This document shows, in pieces, positions 53,987 through 63,320 of a stretch of 64,000 bases of DNA (the first letter of the stretch is position 1; every line of letters starts with the position of its first letter). Position numbers and translations under genes: made by a program. This DNA comes from Roseobacter insulae (GTDB lineage Bacteria > Pseudomonadota > Alphaproteobacteria > Rhodobacterales > Rhodobacteraceae): contig NZ_JAHXDN010000005.1 of assembly GCF_019375555.1 (NCBI RefSeq), positions 372,001-436,000 on the forward strand, in the 5' to 3' direction. The notes beneath the pieces were generated by a model that saw only the letters and a list, made by a program, of their open reading frames with translations, was not told the DNA's origin and did no database searches.

Positions 53987-54346
53987 TTAGATTTTCAGAC
54001 CGCCTTCACGGGCGGCGTCGGCCACGGCCTTGACCTTTCCGTGAAAGAGGAAACCACCCCGATCGAAATAGGCTTCTTCAACGCCAGCCTTCTTCGCGCG
54101 TTTCGCGATCTCGGCACCGACCTTGGTGGCGGCTTCGACGTTGTTCTTGCCCACAACACCGAGCGCCTTTTCGAGCGTCGAGGCAGCGGCGAGTGTTTTG
54201 CCAGCCACATCGTCGATCAACTGCGCGCTGATGTTCTTGTTCGAGCGGTGAACCGAAAGGCGCACGCGACCCGCGTTTACCTTGCGGAGTTTGTTCCGAA
54301 CGCGCAGGCGGCGCTTGAGGAACAGTTGTCTCTTGCTGTTTGCCAT
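53987..54346 (-). CDS. rplR: 50S ribosomal protein L18
   Basis: 119 residues. Seen: [37 protein letters not shown] and the C-terminal [20 protein letters not shown]. It binds 5S rRNA. It stands 12 nt after rplF. The 105-nt gap toward rpsE holds short GC-rich inverted repeats but no gene. Confidence 0.97.
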   Translation of the reverse strand: MANSKRQLFLKRRLRVRNKLRKVNAGRVRLSVHRSNKNISAQLIDDVAGKTLAAASTLEKALGVVGKNNVEAATKVGAEIAKRAKKAGVEEAYFDRGGFLFHGKVKAVADAAREGGLKI

Positions 54347-54358
54347 TATCTTGCGTCC

Positions 54359-54892
54359 TTACTTCTTCTTGCCTTCTTTGCGGAAGATGAACTCGCCCTT
54401 GTAGCGGATGCCTTTGCCCTTGTAGGGCTCGGGCTTGCGCCACGCGCGGATGTTCGCGGCAACCTGACCAACAAGCTGTTCGTCAATGCCTTCCACCACA
54501 ACTTCGGTTTGTTTCGGCGCGGTCACGGTCACACCCTCGGGCGCTGTGTAATCCACGTCGTGGCTAAGGCCGAGGTTCAGCCGCAGGGTGTTGCCCTGCA
54601 TCTGCGCCCGGTAACCCACACCCTGGATCTCCAGCTCCTTCTTGAAGCCCTCTGTCACGCCGGTGACAAGGTTTGCCACCATCGTGCGGGACATGCCCCA
54701 CTGCTGACGCGCGCGCTTGGATTTGCCGCGCGGCTCGATGGAAACAACATTGTCTTCGACCTTCAGAGACACGTCATCCGTGGCCTTAAAGGAGCGCGTG
54801 CCCTTGGGGCCCTTCACTTCGATGGTCTGACCGCTCACGGAGGCGGAAACACCGCTGGGCAGGTCGACCGGTTTTTTACCAATACGAGACAT
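54359..54892 (-). CDS. rplF: 50S ribosomal protein L6
   Basis: 177 residues. Seen: [19 protein letters not shown] and the C-terminal [17 protein letters not shown], both specific for L6. It has two similar domains and sits near the factor-binding site of the large subunit. It follows rpsH by 10 nt. Confidence 0.98.
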   Translation of the reverse strand: MSRIGKKPVDLPSGVSASVSGQTIEVKGPKGTRSFKATDDVSLKVEDNVVSIEPRGKSKRARQQWGMSRTMVANLVTGVTEGFKKELEIQGVGYRAQMQGNTLRLNLGLSHDVDYTAPEGVTVTAPKQTEVVVEGIDEQLVGQVAANIRAWRKPEPYKGKGIRYKGEFIFRKEGKKK

Positions 54893-54902
54893 GAGCCCCT
54901 CC

Positions 54903-55295
54903 TTAGAAGACGGTGCAGAGCACTTCGCCGCCGACGTTGGCGCTGCGTGCTGCTTGGTCCGACATCACACCCTTGGGGGTGGAGACAATCGACACGCCCA
55001 GGCCCTGACGGACAACGGGGATGTCATTGACGCCCATGTAGACGCGGCGCCCGGGTTTGGAGACCCGCTTGAGCTCGCGAATGACAGGTTCGCCTTCGTA
55101 GTATTTCAGGCTGATCTCGATGGCCGGGTGGCCGTCGGCACCGGTGGTTTTTTCATAGCCACGGATATAGCCCTCGTCCGCCAGCACATCCAGCACCCAG
55201 GCACGCAGCTTGGAAGCAGGTGTGTGGACTGTGGATTTGCCGCGCATCGAAGAGTTCCGGATGCGTGTCAGCATATCTGCGATAGGATCGTTCAT
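54903..55295 (-). CDS. rpsH: 30S ribosomal protein S8
   Basis: 130 residues. Seen: [19 protein letters not shown] at the start and [20 protein letters not shown] near the end, the S8 hallmark. It binds central-domain 16S rRNA and in E. coli represses the spc operon by binding rplE mRNA; whether that holds here is unknown. It lies 12 nt after rpsN. Confidence 0.98.
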   Translation of the reverse strand: MNDPIADMLTRIRNSSMRGKSTVHTPASKLRAWVLDVLADEGYIRGYEKTTGADGHPAIEISLKYYEGEPVIRELKRVSKPGRRVYMGVNDIPVVRQGLGVSIVSTPKGVMSDQAARSANVGGEVLCTVF

Positions 55296-55307
55296 GTGAT
55301 GCGCTCC

Positions 55308-55613
55308 TTACCAGCTCGACTTGACCATGCCGGGGATCTGGCCGTTCGAGCCAAGGTCCCGCAGCGCGATCCGCGAAATTTTCAGTTTGCGATAGTAGGC
55401 GTGTGGACGACCGGTCAACTGGCAACGGTTGTGCAGACGCACGGCCGAAGAGTTGCGCGGCAGTTTCGCCAGCTTCAGGGAGGCGCGGAAACGCTCTTCC
55501 ATCGGCTTTTCCTGGTCATTCACGATTGCTTTGAGTTCAGCGCGCTTGGCGGCGTATTTCTTCACCAGAGCTTCGCGCTTCTTCTCGCGTTCGATCATAG
55601 ATTTTTTAGCCAT
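55308..55613 (-). CDS. rpsN: 30S ribosomal protein S14
   Basis: 101 residues, the long form without the zinc-ribbon Cys pairs: [20 protein letters not shown] and [20 protein letters not shown]. This C-minus form is usual in proteobacteria. It lies 18 nt after rplE. Confidence 0.98.
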   Translation of the reverse strand: MAKKSMIEREKKREALVKKYAAKRAELKAIVNDQEKPMEERFRASLKLAKLPRNSSAVRLHNRCQLTGRPHAYYRKLKISRIALRDLGSNGQIPGMVKSSW

Positions 55614-55631
55614 GTCTAATCCTTCCCGCGC

Positions 55632-56195
55632 TTATGAATTGAAAGGCATGTTGAAAGCTTTCAACAGGCTCTTTGCTTCAGCGTCGGTTTGCGCCGTTGT
55701 GGCGATCACGATGTCCATTCCCCAGTTCTCATCGATCTTGTCGAAGTTGATCTCCGGGAACACGAGGTGCTCTTTGAGGCCCATGGCATAGTTGCCACGC
55801 CCATCGAAAGACTTGCCCGATACGCCGCGGAAGTCGCGGACGCGGGGCATTGCAATCGTGATCAGACGGTCGAGGAATTCATACATGCGATCGCCGCGCA
55901 GGGTCACTTTCGCGCCCATCGGCATGTCTTCCCGCACGCGGAAACCCGCGATGGATTTCTTGGCCACAGTGGTCAGCGCCTTCTGGCCGGCAATCAGCGT
56001 CAGATCTTCCACCGCCGATTTGGCTTTCTTGCTGTCACGCACGGCTTCGGCACCGCAGCCGATGTTCAGGACGATCTTGTCCAGACGCGGGATCTGCATG
56101 TCGTTCTTGTAGCCGAATTCCTCTTTCATCGCGGCACGGATCGTGTCGTTATAAACGGCCTTCAGGCGGGGTGTGTAGGTTGCACTATCAAGCAT
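55632..56195 (-). CDS. rplE: 50S ribosomal protein L5
   Basis: 187 residues. Seen: [40 protein letters not shown] and [20 protein letters not shown]. It binds 5S rRNA and contacts P-site tRNA. The start overlaps the rplX stop by 8 nt. Confidence 0.98.
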   Translation of the reverse strand: MLDSATYTPRLKAVYNDTIRAAMKEEFGYKNDMQIPRLDKIVLNIGCGAEAVRDSKKAKSAVEDLTLIAGQKALTTVAKKSIAGFRVREDMPMGAKVTLRGDRMYEFLDRLITIAMPRVRDFRGVSGKSFDGRGNYAMGLKEHLVFPEINFDKIDENWGMDIVIATTAQTDAEAKSLLKAFNMPFNS

Positions 56196-56499
56196 CGATC
56201 ACGTCCCCCGTGGTTTTGGCAAAGCGCACTTTCTTGTCACCGTCGATCTTGAACCCGACGCGTGTGGGTTTGCCGTTGGCATCCACGATGGCGAGGTTGC
56301 TCAGATCAAGCGGCATCGCCTTGGGGATACGGCCCCCCTGGCTTTCCTGCGACTGGCGCGTGGCGCGGATGGAGATGTTGATCCCCTCGACGACGGCCTT
56401 GCCGGATTTCGGGTCCACGGACGAAATCGTGCCCGTCTTGCCCTTGTCCTTGCCCGCCAGCACGATGACCTTGTCACCTTTTTTCAACTTGGCAGCCAT
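56188..56499 (-). CDS. rplX: 50S ribosomal protein L24
   Basis: 103 residues with the KOW motif [20 protein letters not shown] at the start and [15 protein letters not shown]. It is an early assembly protein of the large subunit. It lies 2 nt after rplN. Confidence 0.98.
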   Translation of the reverse strand: MAAKLKKGDKVIVLAGKDKGKTGTISSVDPKSGKAVVEGINISIRATRQSQESQGGRIPKAMPLDLSNLAIVDANGKPTRVGFKIDGDKKVRFAKTTGDVIDA

Positions 56500-56501
56500 G
56501 A

Positions 56502-56870
56502 TTACAGCACCTCCGGCGCGAGCGAGATGATTTTCATGAAGTTCTTGGCGCGCAGTTCCCGCACAACCGGGCCAAAGATACGGGTACCGATGGGCTCGTT
56601 GTTGTTGTTGAGGATGACGGCGGCGTTGCGATCAAAGCGGATCGCGGTGCCGTCTTCGCGGCGGACTTCCTTGGCGGTGCGCACGACGACGGCTTTACGC
56701 ACGTCACCCTTTTTCACACGGCCGCGGGGGATGGCTTCCTTGACCGACACGACGATGATGTCGCCGACGGACGCGTATTTACGCTTGGAACCACCCAGGA
56801 CCTTGATGCACTGAACACGGCGTGCGCCGCTGTTGTCAGCAACATCCAGGTTGGTCTGCATCTGGATCAT
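56502..56870 (-). CDS. rplN: 50S ribosomal protein L14
   Basis: 122 residues, the exact family length. Seen: [40 protein letters not shown] and [20 protein letters not shown]. It lies at the subunit interface. A 71-nt gap with a GC-rich inverted repeat separates it from rpsQ. Confidence 0.98.
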
Positions 56871-56941
56871 TTGGTTTCTCCCGACCTTTGGGGGGCCGAT
56901 GCGTGGCCATATCCCCAGGGTTTCGAATTAAGGGCGGTGCC

Positions 56942-57181
56942 TCAGGCCTCGGCGGCCTCCAGCACTTCCCAACGTTTGGTTTTCGACTTCGGTGCGCATT
57001 CGATGATGCGGACGGTATCGCCCACCTTGAACGCGTTCTTCTCATCGTGCGCCCGGTATTTCTTGGACTTACGGATGGTCTTTTTCAGAACCGGATGCGT
57101 GAAGCGGCGCTCGACGTTCACGGTCACGGTCTGGGCGTTGGCATCAGAAGTGACGACACCCTGCAGGATACGCTTTGGCAT
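56942..57181 (-). CDS. rpsQ: 30S ribosomal protein S17
   Basis: 79 residues. Seen: [40 protein letters not shown] and [19 protein letters not shown]. It binds the 5' domain of 16S rRNA. It lies 11 nt after rpmC. Confidence 0.98.
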   Translation of the reverse strand: MPKRILQGVVTSDANAQTVTVNVERRFTHPVLKKTIRKSKKYRAHDEKNAFKVGDTVRIIECAPKSKTKRWEVLEAAEA

Positions 57182-57192
57182 GAGGGCTCTCC

Positions 57193-57399
57193 TTATTCAG
57201 ATGCTGCAGCTTGGGCTGCTTTTTGGTTCAGCACAGTTTTTACCCGGGCCGCGTCACGACGCGCCTTGCGGATCTGTGCGGGGTTCTCCAACTGGCCTGT
57301 CGCTTGCTGGAAGCGCAGGTTGAAGGAGGCTTTCTTCAGGTTGGCCAGCTCTTCACGCAGCTGGTCTGGCGTCTTGTCGTGCAATTCCTTGGCGTCCAT
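57193..57399 (-). CDS. rpmC: 50S ribosomal protein L29
   Basis: 68 residues from the ATG at 57399, with AAAGGAA upstream. Seen: [19 protein letters not shown] and the L29 signature [21 protein letters not shown] longer frame to 57468 is not family-like. It sits at the tunnel exit. It should be preceded by rplP of the S10 operon; here nothing ribosomal lies within the next 6.6 kb, so it begins a transcription unit. Confidence 0.96.
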   Translation of the reverse strand: MDAKELHDKTPDQLREELANLKKASFNLRFQQATGQLENPAQIRKARRDAARVKTVLNQKAAQAAASE

Positions 57400-58112
57400 C
57401 GCCCTATTCCTTTCAACATCACGAGTAGGCCGCATCAGATGCGTCACCCTGATTCCCGTGGAGTCCATGATGAAGGGGCCGTATAGGAGGCTTGTGAGGC
57501 TAAGGCAACCCCTTATTCTCTTGAGAAAACGCCTTGATCACAAAGCCGCGCCCGACCCGAGGGGCAGGAACCGAAGCGCCCGCGCGACGGGGCGGTGCGC
57601 GCACTGCCAAAACCTTGCGCATCGGACCCGTTCGGTGGGTTCCCTCGCATATCCGAAAAATGCTGCGAATGGCAGCGCGCAGCCCATCCTGTGATTTGGA
57701 TATTCTCGCTGCGTGCGCTCGCAGCACCAAGTTTTCTGCGCAAGCGTAAATTTCCACGATGCGGTGCAGCGTCGTTTCCGGCCATTCGTCCTCAGCGCGG
57801 CAATTTTAAAGCAGCAGGTTCACAGGTTGCGGGACAAATCTGCCGTTAAAACGCAGCATAGCAAAGTCCGCCTTCGAACCTGGAGTTCGAATACGGGGAT
57901 GTTGATTCAAGAGATTGGTTTAAACTGTCTGCCAATCCGAAATGAAGGTTTACAACTACATTCGCTGCCGTTTCGTATCTTTGGCGACTTGAACCACTCA
58001 AGTAAGGGCGCGGGACACAACCAGCTGCCTCACACACCTTGAGCTGTGACCAGTTGGAAATGCAGAACCCGTTCATTTCATCAGGTTCTACTTTCCATAA
58101 ACTGGCTAACGG
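57400..58112. other. Gap between rpmC and azoR (713 bp without a gene)
   Basis: Contains the candidate rpmC promoter near its rpmC end. Small frames on both strands (for example 57500-57757 minus) lack family likeness and ribosome sites. The segment 57700-58050 is AT-richer, with repeated GCAGCA/AAATTT-type stretches that look like degraded sequence. No RNA gene was recognised. Confidence 0.55.
57480..57508 (-). promoter_or_regulatory. Candidate promoter of the rpmC-rpmD ribosomal operon
   Basis: On the minus strand TTGCCT (57508-57503), a 17-nt spacer, then TATACG (57485-57480), about 80 nt before the rpmC start. It has the same -10 and spacing as the candidate before rplO. Confidence 0.6.
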
Positions 58113-58772
58113 TCAGGCAAGCTCACGCGCAATGTGGCGTGCCTGGGCCTGAGCTGAGGCGACCGAGGCTACGTGACGCTCATCAGCGAATTCCTGATAC
58201 TCGGCCGCAGCTTCGAACATGCGTTCTGCGCCCAGGTACTTGCGCAATGTGCTGATATGCGCAGAAAGGTGACCCGAGTCATTGCGAATCCCACCGTCCT
58301 CAAAGCCGAATTCGCCAGCCGATGTCAGCAGCACCAGGGTTTTGCCGGACATGATCGGTTCCAGGGGGAAGTCGCCGCGCGCCAAGTCAAACGTAAATGT
58401 CTTGTTGATCCGGATGATCTGATCAAACCAAGCCTTCAGGGCTGCGGGCATGCCGTAGTTGTACATGGGCGTCGAAATCAGCAGGATGTCGGAGCGGTCG
58501 AGTTCGTCAATCAGCGTATCAGACAAGCTGACCAAAGCGCTCTGTTCGGGGGTGCGTTCCTCTTCTGCTGTAAAGACGGACGCGATCCAATCGTTGGAAA
58601 TGAAATCCGGCGGTGTCATTCCGACGTCACGCAGAATAATTTCGACGTCCGGATCAACCGTTTTCCATTCTTCTACGAAACTGTCCGCCAAAGCGCGGGA
58701 AATGGAGTTATAGGCCGCAACAGGGTTGTCGGTGCGGCGCACGCTGGCGTCAATTCTCAGGATTGTGGTCAT
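58113..58772 (-). CDS. azoR: FMN-dependent NADH-azoreductase / quinone reductase
   Basis: 219 residues of the flavodoxin-like AzoR family. Seen: ILRIDASVRRTDNPVA at the FMN-phosphate loop, the conserved STPMYNYGMPAALKAWFDQI, and LTSAGEFGFEDGG. It carries out two-electron reduction of quinones and azo dyes. Alone between a 713-bp gap and a 95-bp gap; transcription is in the same direction as the amide cluster but probably separate. Confidence 0.93.
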   Translation of the reverse strand: MTTILRIDASVRRTDNPVAAYNSISRALADSFVEEWKTVDPDVEIILRDVGMTPPDFISNDWIASVFTAEEERTPEQSALVSLSDTLIDELDRSDILLISTPMYNYGMPAALKAWFDQIIRINKTFTFDLARGDFPLEPIMSGKTLVLLTSAGEFGFEDGGIRNDSGHLSAHISTLRKYLGAERMFEAAAEYQEFADERHVASVASAQAQARHIARELA

Positions 58773-58867
58773 CTTGTCACCTAGTCAGTTTGCAATGAAC
58801 CATTCAAAAGTGAAGCCAGTGACGCGCAGGTACAAATGAAGAGAATTCTGAATAGAGTGAACTGACC

Positions 58868-60139
58868 TCACCCATCTCCAATCGCTGAAAAAATCTTCTC
58901 CAGATGAGACGCCGTCGCAAGTACATCCGCATCCCTGTTTGCGCCGCCGCTCAAGGATAGGCTGCCCCCCGGTCTCCGTTCTCCAACCGGAATGGAAATT
59001 GTTGGGGCATTGAGGAAGGCGGCTTTCATCGATACCGACAGGATAAGGGCGTTCTCCCGTGCAAAGACCCCTTTATCGCGGGTCACGGCCTGAACGGACG
59101 GCGGGTACGAGGGCAATGTCGGGTAAAGCAGCATCTTCCCTGCCAGCTCCCTGCCAAAGTCCGGGATGAGGGCCCGCCGGATTTCCAGCAATGCCTGCAG
59201 ATCTGTGCCAAGGATTGAAGCTGCCTGAGCAAGGCGATCCTGCACATTTGGGTCCAGTCTGGCCTGCTGGTCTCCGACCAGATTTGGCAGAAGACGAAAG
59301 GCTTCGGCACTCACCAGCGTTCCATAGGCTTGGAAGATCTCCGTGACACGAGTGAAGCTTTGGACGTCAACTCTTTCCAATTCGATGCCATGCTCGGACA
59401 AATGCTGCAGGGCCTGTCCGTACATAGCCTTGATTTCCGGGGTAAATCCCACCAGGGCATCTTCCCTCAGGCACAGAATTTGACGGCAGGCGTGCCCGGT
59501 TTCTTTGCAATCCGACAAAACGCGATCCACAGCGCAAATCTGACTGACATATAAAGCGAGTGAGCCTGGCGTATCCAGAGAAGGCGCCAGAGGTAAAATC
59601 CCGGCGCTTTCATAGCGGTCCATAGTTGGGCGGAACCCCACCAGGCCCTGACAGGCAGCCGGAATGCGCACGGAGCCGGAGGTATCTGTGCCCAAGGCGA
59701 TGTCGGCCAAGCCCAGGGCAACGGCTGACGCCGATCCGCTCGAGGACCCTCCAGGCACCATTGTGCTATCCAACGCATTCAGAGGGGTGCCGAAATGCGG
59801 ATTGACTCCGAGCCCGGAGAAGGCGAATTCCGACATGTTCACATGGCCCAGAATGATCGCGCCCGCGGAACGGAGCCTTGCCACGATCGGGGCGTCATTG
59901 TCTGCTGGCTGAGGGTCGATGGCCAAAGATCCCGCATGGCTTCGGAGCGCTTGCACGTCGATATTGGCCTTCACCGCAAGAAACCGGCCGTCCAACGGGC
60001 CAAGCAGCTTCCCTGCGGCCTGCCGCGCGGCGGCGGATCGGGCATCCTGCAACAGTCTATCTGGCGCAACGCCGAGGAATACCTCGCGCTGCGCGTCGAG
60101 CGAAGCCAGGAAGTCGCGCGCCCGTTGAAGGATATTCAT
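58868..60139 (-). CDS. Amidase signature family protein
   Basis: 423 residues. Seen: the catalytic Lys in FLAVKANIDVQA, the cis-Ser and nucleophile region in PGGSSSGSASAVALG and TDTSGSVRIPAACQG, the amidase-signature triad Ser-cisSer-Lys. It hydrolyses an amide; the substrate could be an allophanate-like or malonamate-like product. It overlaps the polysaccharide deacetylase-type gene by 4 nt. Confidence 0.92.
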   Translation of the reverse strand: MNILQRARDFLASLDAQREVFLGVAPDRLLQDARSAAARQAAGKLLGPLDGRFLAVKANIDVQALRSHAGSLAIDPQPADNDAPIVARLRSAGAIILGHVNMSEFAFSGLGVNPHFGTPLNALDSTMVPGGSSSGSASAVALGLADIALGTDTSGSVRIPAACQGLVGFRPTMDRYESAGILPLAPSLDTPGSLALYVSQICAVDRVLSDCKETGHACRQILCLREDALVGFTPEIKAMYGQALQHLSEHGIELERVDVQSFTRVTEIFQAYGTLVSAEAFRLLPNLVGDQQARLDPNVQDRLAQAASILGTDLQALLEIRRALIPDFGRELAGKMLLYPTLPSYPPSVQAVTRDKGVFARENALILSVSMKAAFLNAPTISIPVGERRPGGSLSLSGGANRDADVLATASHLEKIFSAIGDG

Positions 60140-61023
60140 GTCGTCAGGACCGGGGCCTGATAATAGGGCAGTTCTTCAACCCGCACGCTTTGCCGGTCTG
60201 CCTCATATTGCGCGCGCACGTGCTGCGCGATCTCTCCGAGAGTGGCGAACCAGACGTCACCCCTGTTCAAGATAGTTTCCATCCAGTCTTCCACCTGCCG
60301 CCACCGCGCCAAGCGCCCGGTCAGGAAGGGATGCCAGATGCCAATCCAGAAGCCGCCTTCTTCGTATTGGGCTTCGAATTCCTCCCAAAATGGGGTCAGC
60401 CCGGCGCGTGGCCCGGCGACGGGCATCATGTAGCCAATCTCCTCAAAATGGGCGAATTGCGGCCAGTCGTCGGTCCCCCAATGCGATGGAAGTTCGACCA
60501 AAGTCCGCCCGCCGGATCGCATGAGATAGGGTACATCATCCGCCATCAGCGAACTGTCATAGTCGAATTCATGCTTGTTCAGCAGGTCGATGACGGCTTG
60601 CGTCACATTGTAAACCGGCGCGCGATAGCCTTTTGGCACATTGCCCAGAACCCGCTTATGCGCTTCCAGCGCGCGTTCAAACCAATAGGCTTGTTCAGAC
60701 GCGCTGTGGTTTGTCGGGTCTTCGTGCAAATAGCCGTGATGGCCGATTTCATGACCATCTTTCAGGATGGCTTGCATAGCATCTGGATATTGCTCCACGA
60801 CCCATCCGGGGGCGAAGAAGGACTGTTTCAGCCCGAGACGTTTGTAGGTTTCGAGAATCCGTGGGATGGCAACCGTCGGCCCGTAGCGCCCCATGGAGAT
60901 CGGATAGAGGCGATCATGCCCGTCGACCGGCTTTGCGATATGGATCAGGCTGTCCGCATCGATATCAAAGGTGATCGCACAGGCGCATCGCGCGCCGTTC
61001 GGCCAGATAATTTTCTTCTGCAT
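60136..61023 (-). CDS. Polysaccharide deacetylase family protein (PuuE/allantoinase-like)
   Basis: 295 residues with the NodB fold. Seen: TFDIDADS (catalytic Asp pair), HEIGHHGYLHED (metal His) and KGYRAPVYNV. No signal peptide, so it is cytoplasmic; this group includes metal-independent allantoinase PuuE and imide or cyclic-amide hydrolases. Placed with an amidase and an amidohydrolase, it probably opens a cyclic or N-acyl compound rather than acting on cell-wall sugar. Confidence 0.88.
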   Translation of the reverse strand: MQKKIIWPNGARCACAITFDIDADSLIHIAKPVDGHDRLYPISMGRYGPTVAIPRILETYKRLGLKQSFFAPGWVVEQYPDAMQAILKDGHEIGHHGYLHEDPTNHSASEQAYWFERALEAHKRVLGNVPKGYRAPVYNVTQAVIDLLNKHEFDYDSSLMADDVPYLMRSGGRTLVELPSHWGTDDWPQFAHFEEIGYMMPVAGPRAGLTPFWEEFEAQYEEGGFWIGIWHPFLTGRLARWRQVEDWMETILNRGDVWFATLGEIAQHVRAQYEADRQSVRVEELPYYQAPVLTT

Positions 61024-61041
61024 GGTCTTGCTCCTCTGTCA

Positions 61042-62550
61042 CTATTGCGGGGCGTTTTTCGTTAGCCAACCGTCATACCAGCGCTGCAATGCGGATTTGA
61101 CGGCGGCATATTCACTGGCGCTCAGCCTTTGATCCGCGGCGCGCTGCATACCGTCGGTGATGTTTTGAAGAATTCTCTTTTCGTCGCACTTTTTGGCTTC
61201 GCCGTGCGAAACGGCCAGTTGTCCGCCGGTGAAGACGCTCTGGATATCCGCGGATTTTGCCGAGCTGACCAACAGCTCAACCGGATCAATGCCAGGGTCC
61301 AACCAGGGCCCTTCAAGACGGTCCAGGCGCAGGATCACAAAGTCGGCGCGTTTGCCGACGGACAGGCTTCCGATGCTGTGATCCATCCCCATCAAACGCG
61401 CGCCACCCATAGTGGCCATGTCGAAAACATCCTTCGCGGTCAGGCTAGGGTTCACCCGATCACTTGACCAATAAAGGCTTTGCGCCAAACGCATTTCGGC
61501 GAACATATCGTCATCGCCTGCCAGGCTGGTCCCATCCATCCCCAGTGCGAGGTTAATGCCCATCCGCTTCATTAATGGCGCGGGAGCAATGCCGGACCGC
61601 AGCCGCAAATTGGAGCTGGGATTGCACACGACATGCGCGCGCGCCTCGGCCACGCGCGCCAGATCTTTTTCGCCCGCCCAGACCATATGCGCCAAGGATA
61701 AGCCGTCAGAGAGCAGGCCAGCTTTGCCCAATTCTGCGATGGCACCCTGAAAACTCCAGGCTGTAGCCGACAGGTGTTGCAGCCGAGACTCCTCGGCATG
61801 GGTGTGAATGCGCTGGCCGCTTTTGCTAACCTCCCTGGCGATGTCGCGCAGGGTCTCTCGGCCCGTCCAATGCGGTGCCGTGGGGCCGAACCACACATCA
61901 GCGCATTCAAAAGCCCTGTATTCGCCATGCATCCGGGACAGAAACCGCACAAAGCTTTGCGGATCAATACGTGTGCGCGCAACGTGCTTGCGCTGCAGTT
62001 TGCATCGCAGAACCTCGGGCAAGGTGGTCAGAAACGACTGGCTTTGCCCGTGTGGATGCACAAGCTGGTTGTGCCATCTCTCGCCCGGCGCGATGGCACA
62101 GGACAGGCCAAGCCCATTATATACGGCGATTTTGTCCCTTATCTTCGCTTCGACAAAGGCCGCTGTGTGACCCGCGGTGCAGGCATCCACAACAGCCGTT
62201 ACCCCATTCTTCAGCAAGCGCATTGCCGCGTATTCGGTGGCGAGGCGCGGCGCAACGTCGGCTGCGCCAGCGGAGGCGAAAATCCAAGGCTCTAACAGGT
62301 CATCCCGTATACCTTGGTTGATCAGGTTCACCCCATAGCAATGGTGATGTGCATTCACAAACCCGGGCAGGATCGCCGCGTTTGTGTCCGAGTGCACCCT
62401 TGCGCTGGGATAACGTGACTTTAATTCGGCCAGAAGCGCCAAGCCAGCTATTCTGCCGTCTAGAACATAAAGCGCGTAGTCGTTGTGACTGTGAAAGGCA
62501 TCTTCGATGATCCAGCGGGCGGAAAATATGTCGCCGCCATCAGCCGTCAT
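61042..62550 (-). CDS. Amidohydrolase superfamily protein (cytosine deaminase / TrzN-AtzB-like)
   Basis: 502 residues from the ATG at 62550 (TTG codons upstream are unlikely). Seen: the His-x-His motif in VNAHHHCYG, RIHTHAEESRL, LAHMVWAGE, and the Asp in ALGMDGTSLAGDDD, giving the mononuclear metal site of the subtype-III deaminases and chlorohydrolases. It removes an amino or halide group from a ring; the actual substrate is unknown. It overlaps the DUF1989 gene by 11 nt. Confidence 0.9.
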   Translation of the reverse strand: MTADGGDIFSARWIIEDAFHSHNDYALYVLDGRIAGLALLAELKSRYPSARVHSDTNAAILPGFVNAHHHCYGVNLINQGIRDDLLEPWIFASAGAADVAPRLATEYAAMRLLKNGVTAVVDACTAGHTAAFVEAKIRDKIAVYNGLGLSCAIAPGERWHNQLVHPHGQSQSFLTTLPEVLRCKLQRKHVARTRIDPQSFVRFLSRMHGEYRAFECADVWFGPTAPHWTGRETLRDIAREVSKSGQRIHTHAEESRLQHLSATAWSFQGAIAELGKAGLLSDGLSLAHMVWAGEKDLARVAEARAHVVCNPSSNLRLRSGIAPAPLMKRMGINLALGMDGTSLAGDDDMFAEMRLAQSLYWSSDRVNPSLTAKDVFDMATMGGARLMGMDHSIGSLSVGKRADFVILRLDRLEGPWLDPGIDPVELLVSSAKSADIQSVFTGGQLAVSHGEAKKCDEKRILQNITDGMQRAADQRLSASEYAAVKSALQRWYDGWLTKNAPQ

Positions 62551-63223
62551 GAACAACAAATTCCAGCGCGCTCGGCTTACCTTCGTCCCCGTTGACTGGA
62601 GTGATATCCTGCGGGCAGGCCGACATCACGGCGTAGACTGGCATCTCGGCTTTGAAGGTCATGCTGTCCCCCGGCTTTGACACTGGCGCAGCCCAGGCAA
62701 GGCTGCCATCAGGGTGAACTGGGACGTTCATCCAAAGATTGAAGGGCGCCGGCACATGCGGTGCTTTTGTCCCGATAGCAAGCAAGGCCTGCCTCAAGTT
62801 GTCGGCGCAATTGTCGTGGTAATCAGTGACACCCAATTGCTTGTACCGGTTGGCATCGCAAGCGGCGATCGTTGTGTCATGAACACCCGGCGATGTGTCT
62901 TGGGTCAGCGTCAAAAGAGGATTGCGCAGATTGCTGACCAACCTGTCGCCGACCTTTGGGAAAACAGACAGAAGATCCGTGTGAACATGCGGCATAGACA
63001 AATATTCATGCAGCTCTGCCGCATTGAACGCCCAGAAATCGCAGACTTGCCAGCCGGTCGGATTGGTGATGGTCAAAGTCCGCCCAGCTGTCAAACGCAC
63101 CGCGACACCGCAACGCGCTGGCACTGTATACCGTTCTGCAATGACCGGGATGCCGTCGGCAGAGACCGTGCTGTCCAGTGTTTGATTGAAACCATCGGGC
63201 TGGGAAGGGTCAAAACTTTGCAT
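62540..63223 (-). CDS. DUF1989 / urea-carboxylase-associated family protein
   Basis: 227 residues from the ATG at 63223 with AGGAG 9 nt before it. Seen: TITNPTGWQVCDFWAFN, HVHTDLLSVFPKVGDRLVS, ACDANRYKQLG, DNCADNLRQAL and PFNLWMNVPV, all of DUF1989. Members accompany urea or guanidine carboxylase and nucleobase-type operons; some act on carboxylated guanidine. It begins the operon after the LysR gene. Confidence 0.9.
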   Translation of the reverse strand: MQSFDPSQPDGFNQTLDSTVSADGIPVIAERYTVPARCGVAVRLTAGRTLTITNPTGWQVCDFWAFNAAELHEYLSMPHVHTDLLSVFPKVGDRLVSNLRNPLLTLTQDTSPGVHDTTIAACDANRYKQLGVTDYHDNCADNLRQALLAIGTKAPHVPAPFNLWMNVPVHPDGSLAWAAPVSKPGDSMTFKAEMPVYAVMSACPQDITPVNGDEGKPSALEFVVHDG

Positions 63224-63320
63224 GCGCAAGAACTCCTGATTTGGGGTTCAGAAACGCATGCTTCTCGGCAATTTAGAAATGACAAAAATTCAAGCGACGG
63301 ATTAGATCGTTGCGGTCGCG

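Noticed and set aside
57500-57785. Small minus-strand frames between rpmC and azoR
   Set aside because: Overlapping frames of similar length in a degraded region, no ribosome site, and no recognisable motif.
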